Source: Symsagittifera roscoffensis
Taxonomy: Eukaryota; Xenacoelomorpha; Acoela; Convolutidae
Direction: 5' to 3'
Assembly: GCF_963678635.1 (NCBI RefSeq)
Contig: NC_087063.1
Coordinates: 52,155,220 to 52,219,219 of the forward strand
Length of the DNA: 64,000 nucleotides
How positions within the stretch are numbered: the stretch's first letter is position 1; each line of letters opens with the position of its first letter. This document shows positions 32,658-43,487 of this stretch, in pieces. A model generated the notes under the pieces. The model did not search any database and was not told the DNA's origin. It saw only the letters and a list, made by a program, of their open reading frames with translations. The position numbers and the translations under genes were made by a program.

Positions 32658-33204
32658 AACTTAGCTGGAAAATCTGATATATCATTTTCATTTTCGATAT
32701 TAGAATCCGATCACGTTTTTCGTGACTCTAAAGTTTTTGCTGTTTGATAGTGAATTGTTTGCCTTCCTTTTAACAAAGGAAAGGTGGTAATTAACTTAAA
32801 GAGAAATCAATAAACAAAGCGCCAATTAGAAAATTGAGCGTTCACAAATTTTAAGCATTTAAAAAAACACTTAAAAATTACTAGACCTATATAAGGATTA
32901 TATAATATAACTACACTCCCTTATTACTTATATACTTATACTAACTTATAAGAGTAGTTCCGATTGTTATCTCAGTTTGCTCATTGCCGAAAGATCAGTT
33001 GTTTTTTTTCATGGCAAAATCTTGAGTCGGTAATCAAAATAAGGAGCTATTCATCACTATATACTTCGGATGTTTTGCAGACGGTAGCTCCTTTATCCTC
33101 TCTCGGCTTTTTCTCGATGTGCGAATGCTACTTGACACGCCGCTCTTTCAAGTCCAAAATATACTTTATCGGATTCTACCTATACTTATATACCTATACT
33201 TATG
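32658..33204 (+). repeat. Continuation of the spacer, A-type repeat fragment
   Basis: 32,658-32,830 resembles the A part of the S/A block (1,905-2,080 and 8,746-8,940), sharing 'cacgtttttcgtgactct', 'gtttgcctt' and 'caataaac'-like words. It is more diverged than the other copies. The remainder to 33,204 is AT-rich, with an 84-codon frame at 32,964-33,218 that has no recognisable features. The Pao element therefore interrupts an older repeat. Confidence 0.5.
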
Positions 33205-34450
33205 TAACCTTCATTTAAGGTACACTGTCTGTTCGTCACGCTATCTTAATTTCGGCCGGATAGATTCGAGCAACTTCTTCGTCTAATACCGATCTTAATC
33301 TAACTCTTGTATCTCCTAGTCTCAATAGATCTAGTGTATACTAGTAATTGCGAGTTAGCTATCAGGAACTGTTTTGAAGGAGAACAACTGTTTTCTAAGT
33401 TATATATTTTTTGTTCTGTTTCTGAGACTATGAATAGTTTCAGCGTTACAAATAACTGTAAAGTTTAGTTATGGATCATGATTGATCACTGAGATAGTTT
33501 TATTAATAAAATAATTTGATAAAAATACTAGTTTTAAACTGGTTCCACCCATCCGGGGCTTAGGAAATTTAAGTTTGAATGTTCATTGCAGTGAAGCATG
33601 GATGGAGAGATTTCTTGTTTCATGTTTCTTTGAGTAGTTTCTTTTCATTGTGGTCTTCTTAGAGAGGGGAGGGACAGCTGCTCGTTTTCCAGAAGGTCTT
33701 ATGTATCCTAGATCATCTTGAGTGATCGTGTCAAATTTTCACGCAATGTGATGCAATGCTGTGTTGATTTCGTTAAGCTAGAGCGAGATTACGTGCAAGA
33801 TGGAGTTTGAATTCTTTGTGTGAAGCGCCAAGTGACTAATCTCCGTATGTGAAGTCATCATCGAGTTGGCCAATGTTCTTCTTCAATGGGTACCTTTGCT
33901 ACGATGTTGGGTCTATACTTCAAATCTTATGAGGGTTGTGACTAGGGCAACAAACCAATATATTGCCATTCCAAAGTCGGAATGTCGTCGAGTTTTCGTT
34001 TCCCATTAGCTGCTCGTTTTTTTTTTCTCGAAGAAAACTTCTTACACTGCAATTTGAATCTATATCGTGTTAGCCGGCTATAGAGCGTGCTCAGGACGTT
34101 CAACTGGTGGATGAGGACAGTTGAGCGAGTATATTCTTACCGTCTTTTTGAGCAAACTCTCTTTTCGTATTCAAGATTTTGTTTTGTTTTATCGAGTGAT
34201 TTTCTCTTTTTTGTCTTTGGTTGTGTCTTTTCATTAAAAAAGTAGACTGTTGTGTTTTGGGTTTTTCTTTTAATTTTTTTAGTGTTTCAATTGGTGTTAA
34301 AAAACTTGAAAGTGGGTTTCAAAAGAATAGTTCATCCAGTTTCAATCTGGAATTAATCTGGTTTGGGTACCGTGAGACTTTCTCATACATTCGGTTGGTT
34401 TTGTGACATTAGTAGGCTGCGTTGGTTAAATTAAGCGTACTTATAATTCC
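33205..34450 (-). repeat. 3' LTR-like end of the right Gypsy-like element
   Basis: Inverted counterpart of 22,559-24,012. It contains the LTR-like block at 33,220-33,500 ('ggccggatag', 'ctatgaatagtttcag', 'atggatcatgattg' on the plus strand) and flanking sequence aligning with the left arm as far as about 34,450. The plus strand is T/G-rich. A 61-codon frame at 34,221-34,406 is not shared with the left arm and is probably chance. Confidence 0.6.
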
Positions 34451-36250
34451 TTCCGACCGGGTGAAAGGAAAGTTTGAAACGTGTGAAAACAAGTTAAAGT
34501 TGTTATCGGCGAAACTCATTTAGTAAAAAAACCTACGAGGACGAGTAACTTGATTTTGGTGATAAGAGTGCCTGAAGTAAGGGCGATTAAATGAGAAGTA
34601 TTTGTTTACGAAAGAAGCATACATAAAAAAGTTAGTTTACTTTAATTTATTTTGCGCTGTTAATTCACTACTTCAGTTTTGAATTTTACTACATAATTAT
34701 CAGTTTATTGCATTTTGTTTATTGCAACTGGAGTTTTTTTGTTTTTATTTTTTCGTTTGGATGAGTGCCTGGTGAAATCTAAAAAAGAAAGTGGAAGACA
34801 CGTGTGGAAATGATGAGTGTCTTCTTATTTGTGTTGGTGATAAACATAAATTCTATAATTACGAGGAGTCTGGTTCAGTTAAGAATCTATGGGGGAAATT
34901 AGTTTTAATAGTGTCAGATATTACTAAAAGCTTAGCAAGCAGGCGTATTTTGTTTTTAGTGCAAAGCAGTGGCCAAATAAGTTCAAGCGCTCTGATGATA
35001 TTTATTTCTTCGGTGGTAGCTGAAATTGCCTGGCTAGTATTTTGATTGGGGTTGTCAAGTTTGAGATTAAATTTGATACGGTGGATGTTTTCTCGAAAAG
35101 CTACTTCATTGGGCTGTATATATTCTTGGGGAATAATGATGAGGTGGGCGTCGTCGAAGTGGGAAGATGTTAGTCAATGGGGTCTTAATTTCCGAGGATG
35201 CCATGCAAGTTAGTTGATTTGATGCAGTATGTGAAGAAGGGTGATGTGTATTTTGGTTTAATGAATAAAAACGATGGTGTGGATTACGCAATGGTGAAAT
35301 GTGTATGTAATATCTTTGTGTATATTTATAATATGTTACGTGTGGGTTAGTTTTGTTAACGTATTTTCGTGTTAGCAGAGAGTATCTCTTTCCTTTGATG
35401 CGACGAAATTAGTGAGAAGTAATTGAATTTATGGAAAAACGGTTCATAGTTTTTAGCTTTAGTCCATAAGCTTTAGTGTTTTTAATGAGTGATCTATGAT
35501 ATGGTCGAATTTGTTGTTACCGCTATCAAGATGGATTATATATTCTGATTTCAAGAAAATTTTTTTGAAGTTAGATTAGGATTATCGTCGTACGGGGAAT
35601 CGGGAAATCTTCCTTATATCTAGTAACTGTATGACCGTAATGCTTAAAAAAAAANNNNNNNNNNNNNNNNNNNNNNNNNNNNNNNNNNNNNNNNNNNNNN
35701 NNNNNNNNNNNNNNNNNNNNNNNNNNNNNNNNNNNNNNNNNNNNNNNNNNNNNNNNNNNNNNNNNNNNNNNNNNNNNNNNNNNNNNNNNNNNNNNNNNNN
35801 NNNNNNNNNNNNNNNNNNNNNNNNNNNNNNNNNNNNNNNNNNNNNNNNNNNNNNGCTCGGGCTTTCGACTAAAGTGCAGCATCTAAAGTTGGTGATTCAA
35901 TGTCTTGTTGTTCAAGATTCCCTTTGTTCAATTGATTGATTGCGTTTTTATGTAGTGTTTTTTTTGGATATCATCAAAATCATAATGTGTAATAAGGAAC
36001 TCTTGTCGTTCTGTTCGGGGGGAAAAAGGTTTGGATGAGCTATGGGTTCTAGAATAACAAGAAGGGAAATTTTTTTGGTTAGAAACACTATTAAAAGATA
36101 CATGTGTATGATAATCCTGAAAAGGGATTATAGAATGTTATATAACTTATGGTCTTTTTGGTATATCTCTCGTGTTTCCTTGCGTGTGGCCGAGAAAGTG
36201 AGGGGTTGCTGCTACAAAGAGATTTCAATCTAAGCGTATGGATGTATTTT
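34451..36250 (-). pseudogene. 3' tail of the right Gypsy-like element, interrupted by a scaffold gap
   Basis: The minus strand between about 35,050 and 34,950 encodes a short peptide ('EEINIIRALEL') equivalent to the conserved peptides near 21.55 and 22.03 kb. Upstream part (about 35,100-35,290) matches 21.23-21.35 kb. The left-arm 1,556-bp tandem repeat has no evident counterpart in the sequenced part. The gap at 35,655-35,854 could hide one. Confidence 0.45.
35655..35854. other. Assembly gap (200 N)
   Basis: Exactly 200 undetermined bases, a round number that suggests a placeholder of unknown true length. Reading frames crossing it are meaningless. Confidence 0.98.
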
Positions 36251-38630
36251 CACCTTGTAGTTCACGATATCTATCGTCTAGTTGATTTGGAAATTTTGAT
36301 AGAGAGGTATCGGTTGAAATTACTATGGCATCGTTTGGTTCACGTTGAGAAAGTGTTTGTGTCTTTGTGGAAGTCTTTGCGATGAAGAAGGGGGATTAAA
36401 GAGATTTTCACGAAGTTGTTCAGAAGTGGGCGATGAACCTAAATAATTTGATGGGATATTTGGAATATATTGTTAAGAAGTTGTTTGAAGTGATAGAGGG
36501 GTTCTTTGTAGTGTAATACAAGAAAGATCTAACGGGTTCGATAAGAGTGATGAGGGTCTGTTATATTGAGCTCTTGGTGTAAGGTTTCGATTTCTTCGGG
36601 TGAATAATTTGTCGATCTCTTTTACTTATTGACTTTTCGTTTTGGCTTAGATGTCTTGTTTCGTTAAGGTCCTGCTGGAGTGAGGGGTAAAAGTTATATG
36701 ATGGTTCTTAATGTGGTTCACTTAGGGTTGCTTGGCAAATGGCTGGTGTTATTGGTTCGGATAGCGATGCTTGTCTTTCTTCAAATGTAAACGGGTTTTC
36801 TTCAAAGAGATACGTGTAGATGATTGGCGTTATTTTGCTTGGCTAGATGTTTGTGTTGTCGGGGGGGGGGGATTTAGGGATATTGTGGTTGGTAGGGATT
36901 CTTCTAATGGGATGTGTATTAGCAATTTTCAAATTTTAATTTGCTTATTTTATTTAAACCTATGCTTTTTCTAGTATTCTTCTGCAAAAAAAATTAGCAC
37001 AGCTGATGCTAATGCAAAATGAGTTATTGCCTTTTTTATGCATTTAAAAATTGTTAAAATTAGAGAAACGAGAAAAGTTGGAAAAATTACGAGAAGAAAG
37101 AAAATATTACTTTTCTTTTTAGTAAATTTTGTATCAGTTGTGAAAACTTAGGTTTCGTACCTGATTAGGTGATCAATGGCTTTGGAGCGAGAAAAACTGG
37201 TTTGTATGAGGGAAAAAAGAATGAATGGGCTACAAATTTTATAAATAAGAGGTTGCAAGTTCTAAAAAATCGGTTATGAGAAAAATACAAAGTTAAAAAA
37301 GCGTTGAAAAAGTTGAAAGAAAGGTTGAAATGAAAAATTTGATTTGCTGAAATGAGTTTGAAAGGAGCACTTGAATATTAACATATATTTTTTGGAGTTG
37401 AAACCAAGTATGTTCGAATTGGTTGTTGATTTTGACAATTGGGTTGGGTATGAAGAGTAGTTTTTGGTGAAAGGAAGTCTGGGTGATTGGATGTTAAATT
37501 TTTGAGTCTAGTTTTTCATTTGTGAGATGATTGGGGCGTTTTGAGAGGTAGAACAGCTTTAGGCTAAGTGATCGTGTCAAATTTTATCTTTCAGGCTGAC
37601 TTAATTTTTTTCATCTGGAGGAAGGCGGGGGGATCTAAATTGAGACAATATTGTTGGTTTTTGTGTTGATTGCTAGAAGAGGGTTTTGACTTTTCATGAT
37701 ATTTATTTCAGTTGTCAAGAAGAAGGGTAGTGCTCATTTTCGACCTGATTTTCTTTTAGTTATAGTTTAAGATTTAGTTCAAAATGGAGTTATATCGGCT
37801 AATAATAGTGGTGGTGTATAGAAAGAAATGAGATGATATCAAATCTATTTGATTGGCTGAAATTAAACTAGTTATTTTGAGAGAGAAACTGAATGTTTGT
37901 AATTAAAAATTGTTTTCAATTTTTCCTTAAAAAACTAATTAGAGTTGTCTAATTAATCAGAAGGTTTCTAAAATTCTATTTTCTTTAATACTTTAGATTG
38001 TAGAATAAAGGTTTTTTAATCTTTTCTTGGTTGATTTCTAAGGCGAGATGGGTTGATTTTTTGTGATTTTTGTTTGAATTTGGATAAGAGTGAGAGTTTA
38101 TGATTAAAATTTTGCTTTTGATCTATTTGTTTATGATATGTCTTTTTGAAGTATATCTGATGACTAGGGTAGAGAATTAGAGTTTGTTGTTTTCTATTGA
38201 TCGTTGTTTTCTGTGGTTTTGTCAACGATGTGTTGTCCTGTGAAGGAGTATAATTGTGTTAATTCGCGAAAGGCGTATTCCTTCGGATAGTATGGTAAAA
38301 GATTATTTCTATGTTGTATTGTTTCTTTTTTATTGTGACCTATAAGTTTGTAGGTGACGACTGTAGGTTTTTCTATAATTTAAAAAGGTCCTTTTTAAAT
38401 AGATTGTAGCTTTTTACGGTTCCTTTTAATATTACAAAACTTGGGGAAAAATCTGTTTCTATTTTCAGGTTTGATGTTGGTAAAAAACTTGATTTTTTTT
38501 TCAGGCTGATTAGTTTGTCTTTGTAGCATTTTTTTGAAAAATTTTTGATAGATTTCATTATATTTTTAATCCCGGCTTAAGATCCTTCTTTATGAGTTCC
38601 AGAAGCTAATTTTAAAAATTAAAGATGGTG
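36251..38630 (-). pseudogene. Degraded pol C-terminus/tail of the right element
   Basis: Minus-strand sequence near 36,290-36,260 ('tttccaaatcaactagac') matches 16.38-16.43 kb in the left arm. The rest shows only short Lys/Gln/Ser-rich stretches broken by stops. An 11-base G run lies at 36,861-36,871. No separate gene is seen. Confidence 0.4.
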
Positions 38631-39860
38631 GAAATAGTCTTCGTCAGGAGTGTGAAGTGGTAGATTACAACAAACTGAGTCTTTATTGGGTTCACAGTAA
38701 GCTTGTACATTTTTGAAAGGTTTCATATGAACATTTTTGCTTTACGTGGTTTTTGGTTAAAAGTCAATTCATATGGTAATAGTCCAAGTGATGTTGTGGT
38801 TTTAGAATTATGTCAAATGAGAATAATTTTACATCTGCTGACCTTTCGGTGTACTTTTTATCGTCTCCAATTTTAATACAACGGAGGTATTCTTGTAGTG
38901 AACGATTCATGCCTTCAACTATTCAGTTTGTCGATGGGGCATGGGATGTTCTAGGTTGTGTTTGATTTTTTAGAGGTGACATATTGTAATGATTTCGTTA
39001 TTTTTAAGTTCTGTTCCATTGTCTGAGACAATGATTTCAGGTAATTCAAATTTTGCTATCCAGTGTTCAAAAATTGTTGTATAAGCATGATAAGCGTTGC
39101 CGCGAGGTACAGAGTTGAGTGCTACATAGTGTGTAAATGCATCTACTTTTACCTATAAATATAAATTTGCTTCTAGGAGGGTGACATAGGGTCTTTGGTA
39201 TCAAAAGAGATTTGTTATTGAAATAAGGACTTCGTCCTTTAAAATCTTGTTTTTTCGCTATTTGATTTTGATGTAGGAAAGGGTTATTTAACTGACGTGC
39301 TATGCAATCATTGCGAAGTACTTTTATCCAAATTAGTTCATTTGAAAAGATAAAAGTTTTGAGAGAAAATTGATCATGACTTTTTCTGATCCTGTATGTC
39401 CTTTTGTATGCACGGAATGTGAAATATGAAATTAAAATTAGGCTAATGGGAAGCAGGGTAATTTTGTTTCAAGTGAATGATTTTCTATGAAGTCAGTTTT
39501 TTCTGTTTATTGGTGTAATATTAAATTTTTGTAAAAGTTTTATTTCCTAGAATTGTGATATCGGGTTTTGTTCTTTATATTTGTGCCAAGATTCAAGTTA
39601 TCAGATAACAGGGTCCAAATTCCGGTGTTTTTGTAAAAACTGAAGTGCTATTGTTTCTGTGTTTGGTAGAAAAGTGTTTGAAGTTTCTTTTTTTGAATGA
39701 GGTATATTATCAAGATGGTTTTGTTAATTAAATAGAATTTTTGATTGTATATTCTTGGTTTGAATGGAGGGGTCTGGCAAATTTATGGCTTCTGCTAGGT
39801 TTTCCTTTTCCAATAATGGGAATGAGTTATTCCGATGTGGTTTTTGGCTAGACTTCTTTT
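38631..39860 (-). pseudogene. Integrase remnant of Gypsy-like pol (minus strand)
   Basis: Minus-strand reading around 39,155-38,880 shows the core motifs: the first Asp in 'KVDAFTHYVAL', the second in 'EIIVSDNGTELKNNEI', and the catalytic Glu in 'VEGMNRSLQEYL' after stops and a frameshift. The three acidic residues are thus all visible, unlike the left copy. Downstream 'YKNTS'-type and 'PYEL'-like fragments are broken. It lies directly after RNase H, as in Ty3/Gypsy. No activity expected. Confidence 0.75.
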
Positions 39861-39868
39861 TTTGTGTA

Positions 39869-40500
39869 TTATTTTTTTAACCATGATGAGTATAGTATTG
39901 GTTTGACTGAGATTTTTCCTAATGAATCTACTTCATAATGGCTGTTTTGGTAAACAAAGTATAATGTAAAATAGTCTAATGTGTTTATTTGTTTATAACC
40001 AGAGTCAATTTTCGCTGCATATTTATATTCTGGTCTTGATTTTTTTGCAAGGAAGAAGTTTTTTGGTGGTTTTTCTACAGTTGTTTTTCGTGTTACCAGT
40101 GCGTTCCGGCTAAGTGTATCTGGTAAAGCAAGGTTTTTGTCTGCTGTCCAAACAGTATGTAGGTTTGGAAAGTTCAATAAAACAAGTTGAACTCTTAAAA
40201 ATTTATGGTATGGATTAGATTTTTGTTTGAATAGAAAAATTATAAGTTTATGATCTGCGAAAAAAACTGTTGGATGTTTTGATCCAAAGTTTAAGATTTC
40301 ATATTCTGTTAAGGTATATATTATGGTTGTAAATTCTCTCATAAGGGCAGAGAGTCTAATTTCTGCTTGCCTATAAAGTCTTGAATTTGCTGATTTGAGG
40401 TTCAATTAATTTGTATCTTTATGTTATTGTAGAAGTGCTGCGCCAATTCCGAAGTTGGAAGCATCGCAAATAGCGTAAAACATTCGGTCTGGATCTGGGA
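39869..40500 (-). pseudogene. RNase H remnant of Gypsy-like pol (minus strand)
   Basis: RNase H degrades the RNA strand during cDNA synthesis. The domain starts near 40,487 with 'FYAICDASNFGIGAALLQ' (first catalytic Asp in CDAS). It breaks near 40,405 and continues open for 178 codons through 'LSALMREFTTIIYTLTEYE', 'VFFADHKLIIFL' and 'TVWTADKNLALPDTLSRN'. The ADH motif (D in TDH/ADH) and the W.AG.N..AD.LSR ending are standard for Ty3/Gypsy. One stop separates the two parts. It is the best-preserved coding stretch of the right arm. Confidence 0.85.
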
Positions 40501-40649
40501 ATGTGTTCGGAACTTGCTCCATTAGAAGAGTTTTTTTTCATCAAAGCGTTTTTGGATGATCATATGTGCGTTCAATTTGTTGTCGGAGAAAATTCTAAGT
40601 TGGTCTGAGATATTGTAGCAGTTTGTATGCGTATTTACTTAACAAGCTT

Positions 40650-41260
40650 AACATTCGAAAGAATTCTTAGATTTTTTTTGTTTGGTGGGAGTTGGAGTTT
40701 TAATATTGCATCTGTTTGCGATTTCAAAGGTGTAATTGTGATGCCTTCAATGATATGTCAAAAGAATTTTTTTACGAAAGAGGAACAAATGTGATTTAAT
40801 CTGGGGATGCTATCATGTTATCTTTCAATAAAAACTGGTGGTATTTAGTTGTGTGACTGTATGAAAACATCGTAAAAAAATGTTCATAAGATTTTGCTAA
40901 GAAAAAGTGGTCTAAAAATCTTACTCATAAATAATGAAAAAGCTGCTGGTATATGGATATACCATAGAATAGTCTATTAAATTCGAATTGCTGATTTCTA
41001 ATAACAAATTGTGTTAGTCGACATGATTTTTTCTCTAAATGCTTTTGATTGTATGCGCTATTCATATTGGGCCAATTGCATTTCGATTTATCGATTGGAG
41101 AGATTAAATATCGTGCGTCTAGAACGATTTTAAGTGACTCTCCTTTAGCGAGATTATTTACGGGTTTGATGAATGTGTTTCTTTTGGGTCGTTGCTTTTT
41201 GTTTACCGGTGAGATAATTTCATAGTGTTCGAGAATATCTATTTAAAGTCTATTTTCTTT
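40650..41260 (-). pseudogene. Reverse transcriptase remnant of Gypsy-like pol (minus strand)
   Basis: Near 41,250-41,040 the minus strand reads 'ILEHYEIISPVNKKQR' and 'GESLKIVLDARYL', the palm-domain start where RT has K.R.V.DYR.LN. Later 'RLTQFVIRNQQFEFNRLFYGIS' matches the region before the catalytic box. The YxDD box itself cannot be found: stops and probable deletions follow at about 40,930-40,800. Degraded connection-domain sequence leads to RNase H. Confidence 0.65.
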
Positions 41261-43080
41261 GTTTTGTAATTTTTTTTGGTTCATTACTTGCGCGTTTTTT
41301 TGAAAACTGTGTCGGGTTTCAGTGGAAGATGTAAGGGTGAATATATTTTTGCAGCATCAAATGTTGTCCAAACACTTGTTGATTAACTTGGGACTGTTGA
41401 AAATTGAACATGGTCAAAAATTGTTGTTTTTCATTTGTATATTTCGAGATTTGGAAAAATGGTTCAAAATAGGAGGTTTTTGTCAGAAATTGTGTTTCGT
41501 TTTGAATCAATAATAATATTAATAATGATTAATAATGGGTAATTTTTCATTAAAAATTTTTGATTGACAATTATCTAGTAATTTACTCTGAAAGCTTTTT
41601 CTTGTGTAGGGTGAATTGTTGCATTTGTTTCGCAAATTCTAAAATTCCTTAAGGAAGTGTAAATTTGGTAGGTGAATTTTTGTATACATGTAGGGCTATT
41701 AAATCTGTGTTTGTATCTTTAGTGTAATCGATAGTTGAAATCGTTAATTTAATGAACTGATCAATTGGCTGGTTCCTTTTTGGTATTAGGATTTTTTTTT
41801 AGCTGGTTCCTTTTTAGTATTAACTAGGATTCCAACTATCTTGTGTTTAATGTCCTTTATGTGGTTTTTTATTTGAAGGGCTTACGTAAAAATTTGATTT
41901 GTTCTATTGTTCGAGTTGGAATAAGCAACAATTGATTTTTTCTATAGTTTGTTAAACTTCTGCTCTGTGCAGTAGCTAGTTTACTTGAGGTTTTTGAGGG
42001 GAAAATTTTGGATGTGATGTTGAACTTCAATCCATGTAGGTATGTTAATTATGTTTGGTTATGCGCAAATATCAATTAGAAACATTATTTCAAGATCTGG
42101 TCATTGAAAGTATTTTGTTTTTCGGGCTTTTTTTTAAAAGTGGTTTTTTCCAAATTTTTTTTTTGGTGATAATATTTTATGTGTTGTATTCTGGTAACTA
42201 TTGTAGAGTTTCTTTTATATGTGGAGTGTAATTTGTTGTTTCTTGGTTGTTATCTGGTTTTTGAGGATTAGAACTGATATTTTCCTTTTGGTAATGATTC
42301 GATTCAATTGGTGTTTCATTTTCACGTTCTATCTGTGCTTTCACAGTGTATGTGGTTTAAATGTGTTTTTGAAATTTCCGTGTTGTCGATACCTGGACGG
42401 TCTGAAATTGTTTTATCTGTAGAATGTACTTGATTAATTTGTCTTTGATTCGTCGGTGTACTACTTCTGTAGTTTTGATTTGTTGTGTTTGAATATCGAA
42501 AATTATTTCGCTGTGGTGACTGAGAATGATTTTTTGATCTGTTCCAATAATCAAAATTTTTTTCCTTCTGTGGTTATCACGGATTTTGTTTTGATAATTT
42601 TTATAATATGGTCTGTTGTTAAAATAGTTTTGTGGTCTATTAGTTGAGTAGTTCCGATTTTGTTTACTTCAAAAGTTTCGATTTCGATTATTTGAAGAGT
42701 TTCTTGAACGGTCATTGGAATAGTATCTATTCCGAGAGTTTGAAAATGAACGGTTTGTATTATAGCTTGAGTAATTACTTCTATTTAGGTTTGATCTAGA
42801 AAATTGTTTTGAGACCAGTTGTTTTGAATATATGATCTGCTATATCTGTTTGGTGAGTAATTTTGTGAATCTAGTCAATCTGGTGATTTTCCGAGATCTT
42901 TTTTTTTGTAAAAAATTGTGGTTAGTTGTTGCCATAGCTATATGGGAGTTTTTTTGAGCTAATGTTTTTTTGAATAGTTTTATTCGGTAAAATTGTAGAA
43001 AAAAACATATTTTTTCATGTTTTGATGAGAAGTTTTGCTTGGTTCTCTGTGTTTTGGTGGTCTATTTTGATGGTCTTGTT
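41261..43080 (-). pseudogene. Gag C-terminal/protease-linker region, degraded (minus strand)
   Basis: Lies between the zinc knuckle and RT. The minus strand is rich in Asn, Tyr, Lys, Gln and Ser codons with many stops, with repetitive 'aaaat..aactac' character around 42.5-42.8 kb. An aspartic protease should be here, but no D(T/S)G motif could be placed with confidence. Confidence 0.4.
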
Positions 43081-43487
43081 GTTTTTGTCTACATTCAGCA
43101 ATGCTAAGTCCATATATGCGGCAATAATTACACCATTTTTTGAATAAAGGTTTGTCTTTGAAGTTTGGATTATTTTCCTAGATGTTATTTTTTTCAGTTA
43201 ATTTCTTTGCTAGTTCAACTTGGGCATCTGTGAAGTTGTAGTATGAACGTTGTTTACATATTTTAGTTTCAAATTTTTTGTTTCTTTTAATTTTAGTGTG
43301 GTTTCGGCTTTTTCTAGCTTGTCTACTTATTTTCGAAAAACTTTTTTGGGCTCTCGGATTGATAATAGATGTGATGCTTTTTTTTTGCAATTTTGCGTAA
43401 TTGTGGTTTTAGAGTCATCATTAATTTTTTGGTCATTTTTGTGTGTTTGTCATAATTTGTTTTGGAACAATTAGTTTTTTGTGCTTA
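43081..43487 (-). pseudogene. Gag nucleocapsid with degenerate zinc knuckle (minus strand)
   Basis: Minus strand about 43,140-43,085 encodes 'FKKWCNYCRIYGLSIAEC'. It has the C-X2-C-X4-?-X4-C spacing of a Gag zinc knuckle, but the metal-binding His position is Leu. Lys/Gln/Arg-rich sequence follows. It is the only knuckle of the right arm and sits at the pol-proximal edge of the tandem array, which confirms that the array derives from gag upstream sequence. Confidence 0.7.

Noticed and set aside
35571-35939. Open frames of about 100 codons at 35.6-35.9 kb
   Set aside because: They consist mostly of the N gap, so the frames are artefacts.
36861-36871. G run of 11 bases as a G-quadruplex or switch-like signal
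   Set aside because: A single G run without partner runs nearby is not enough.
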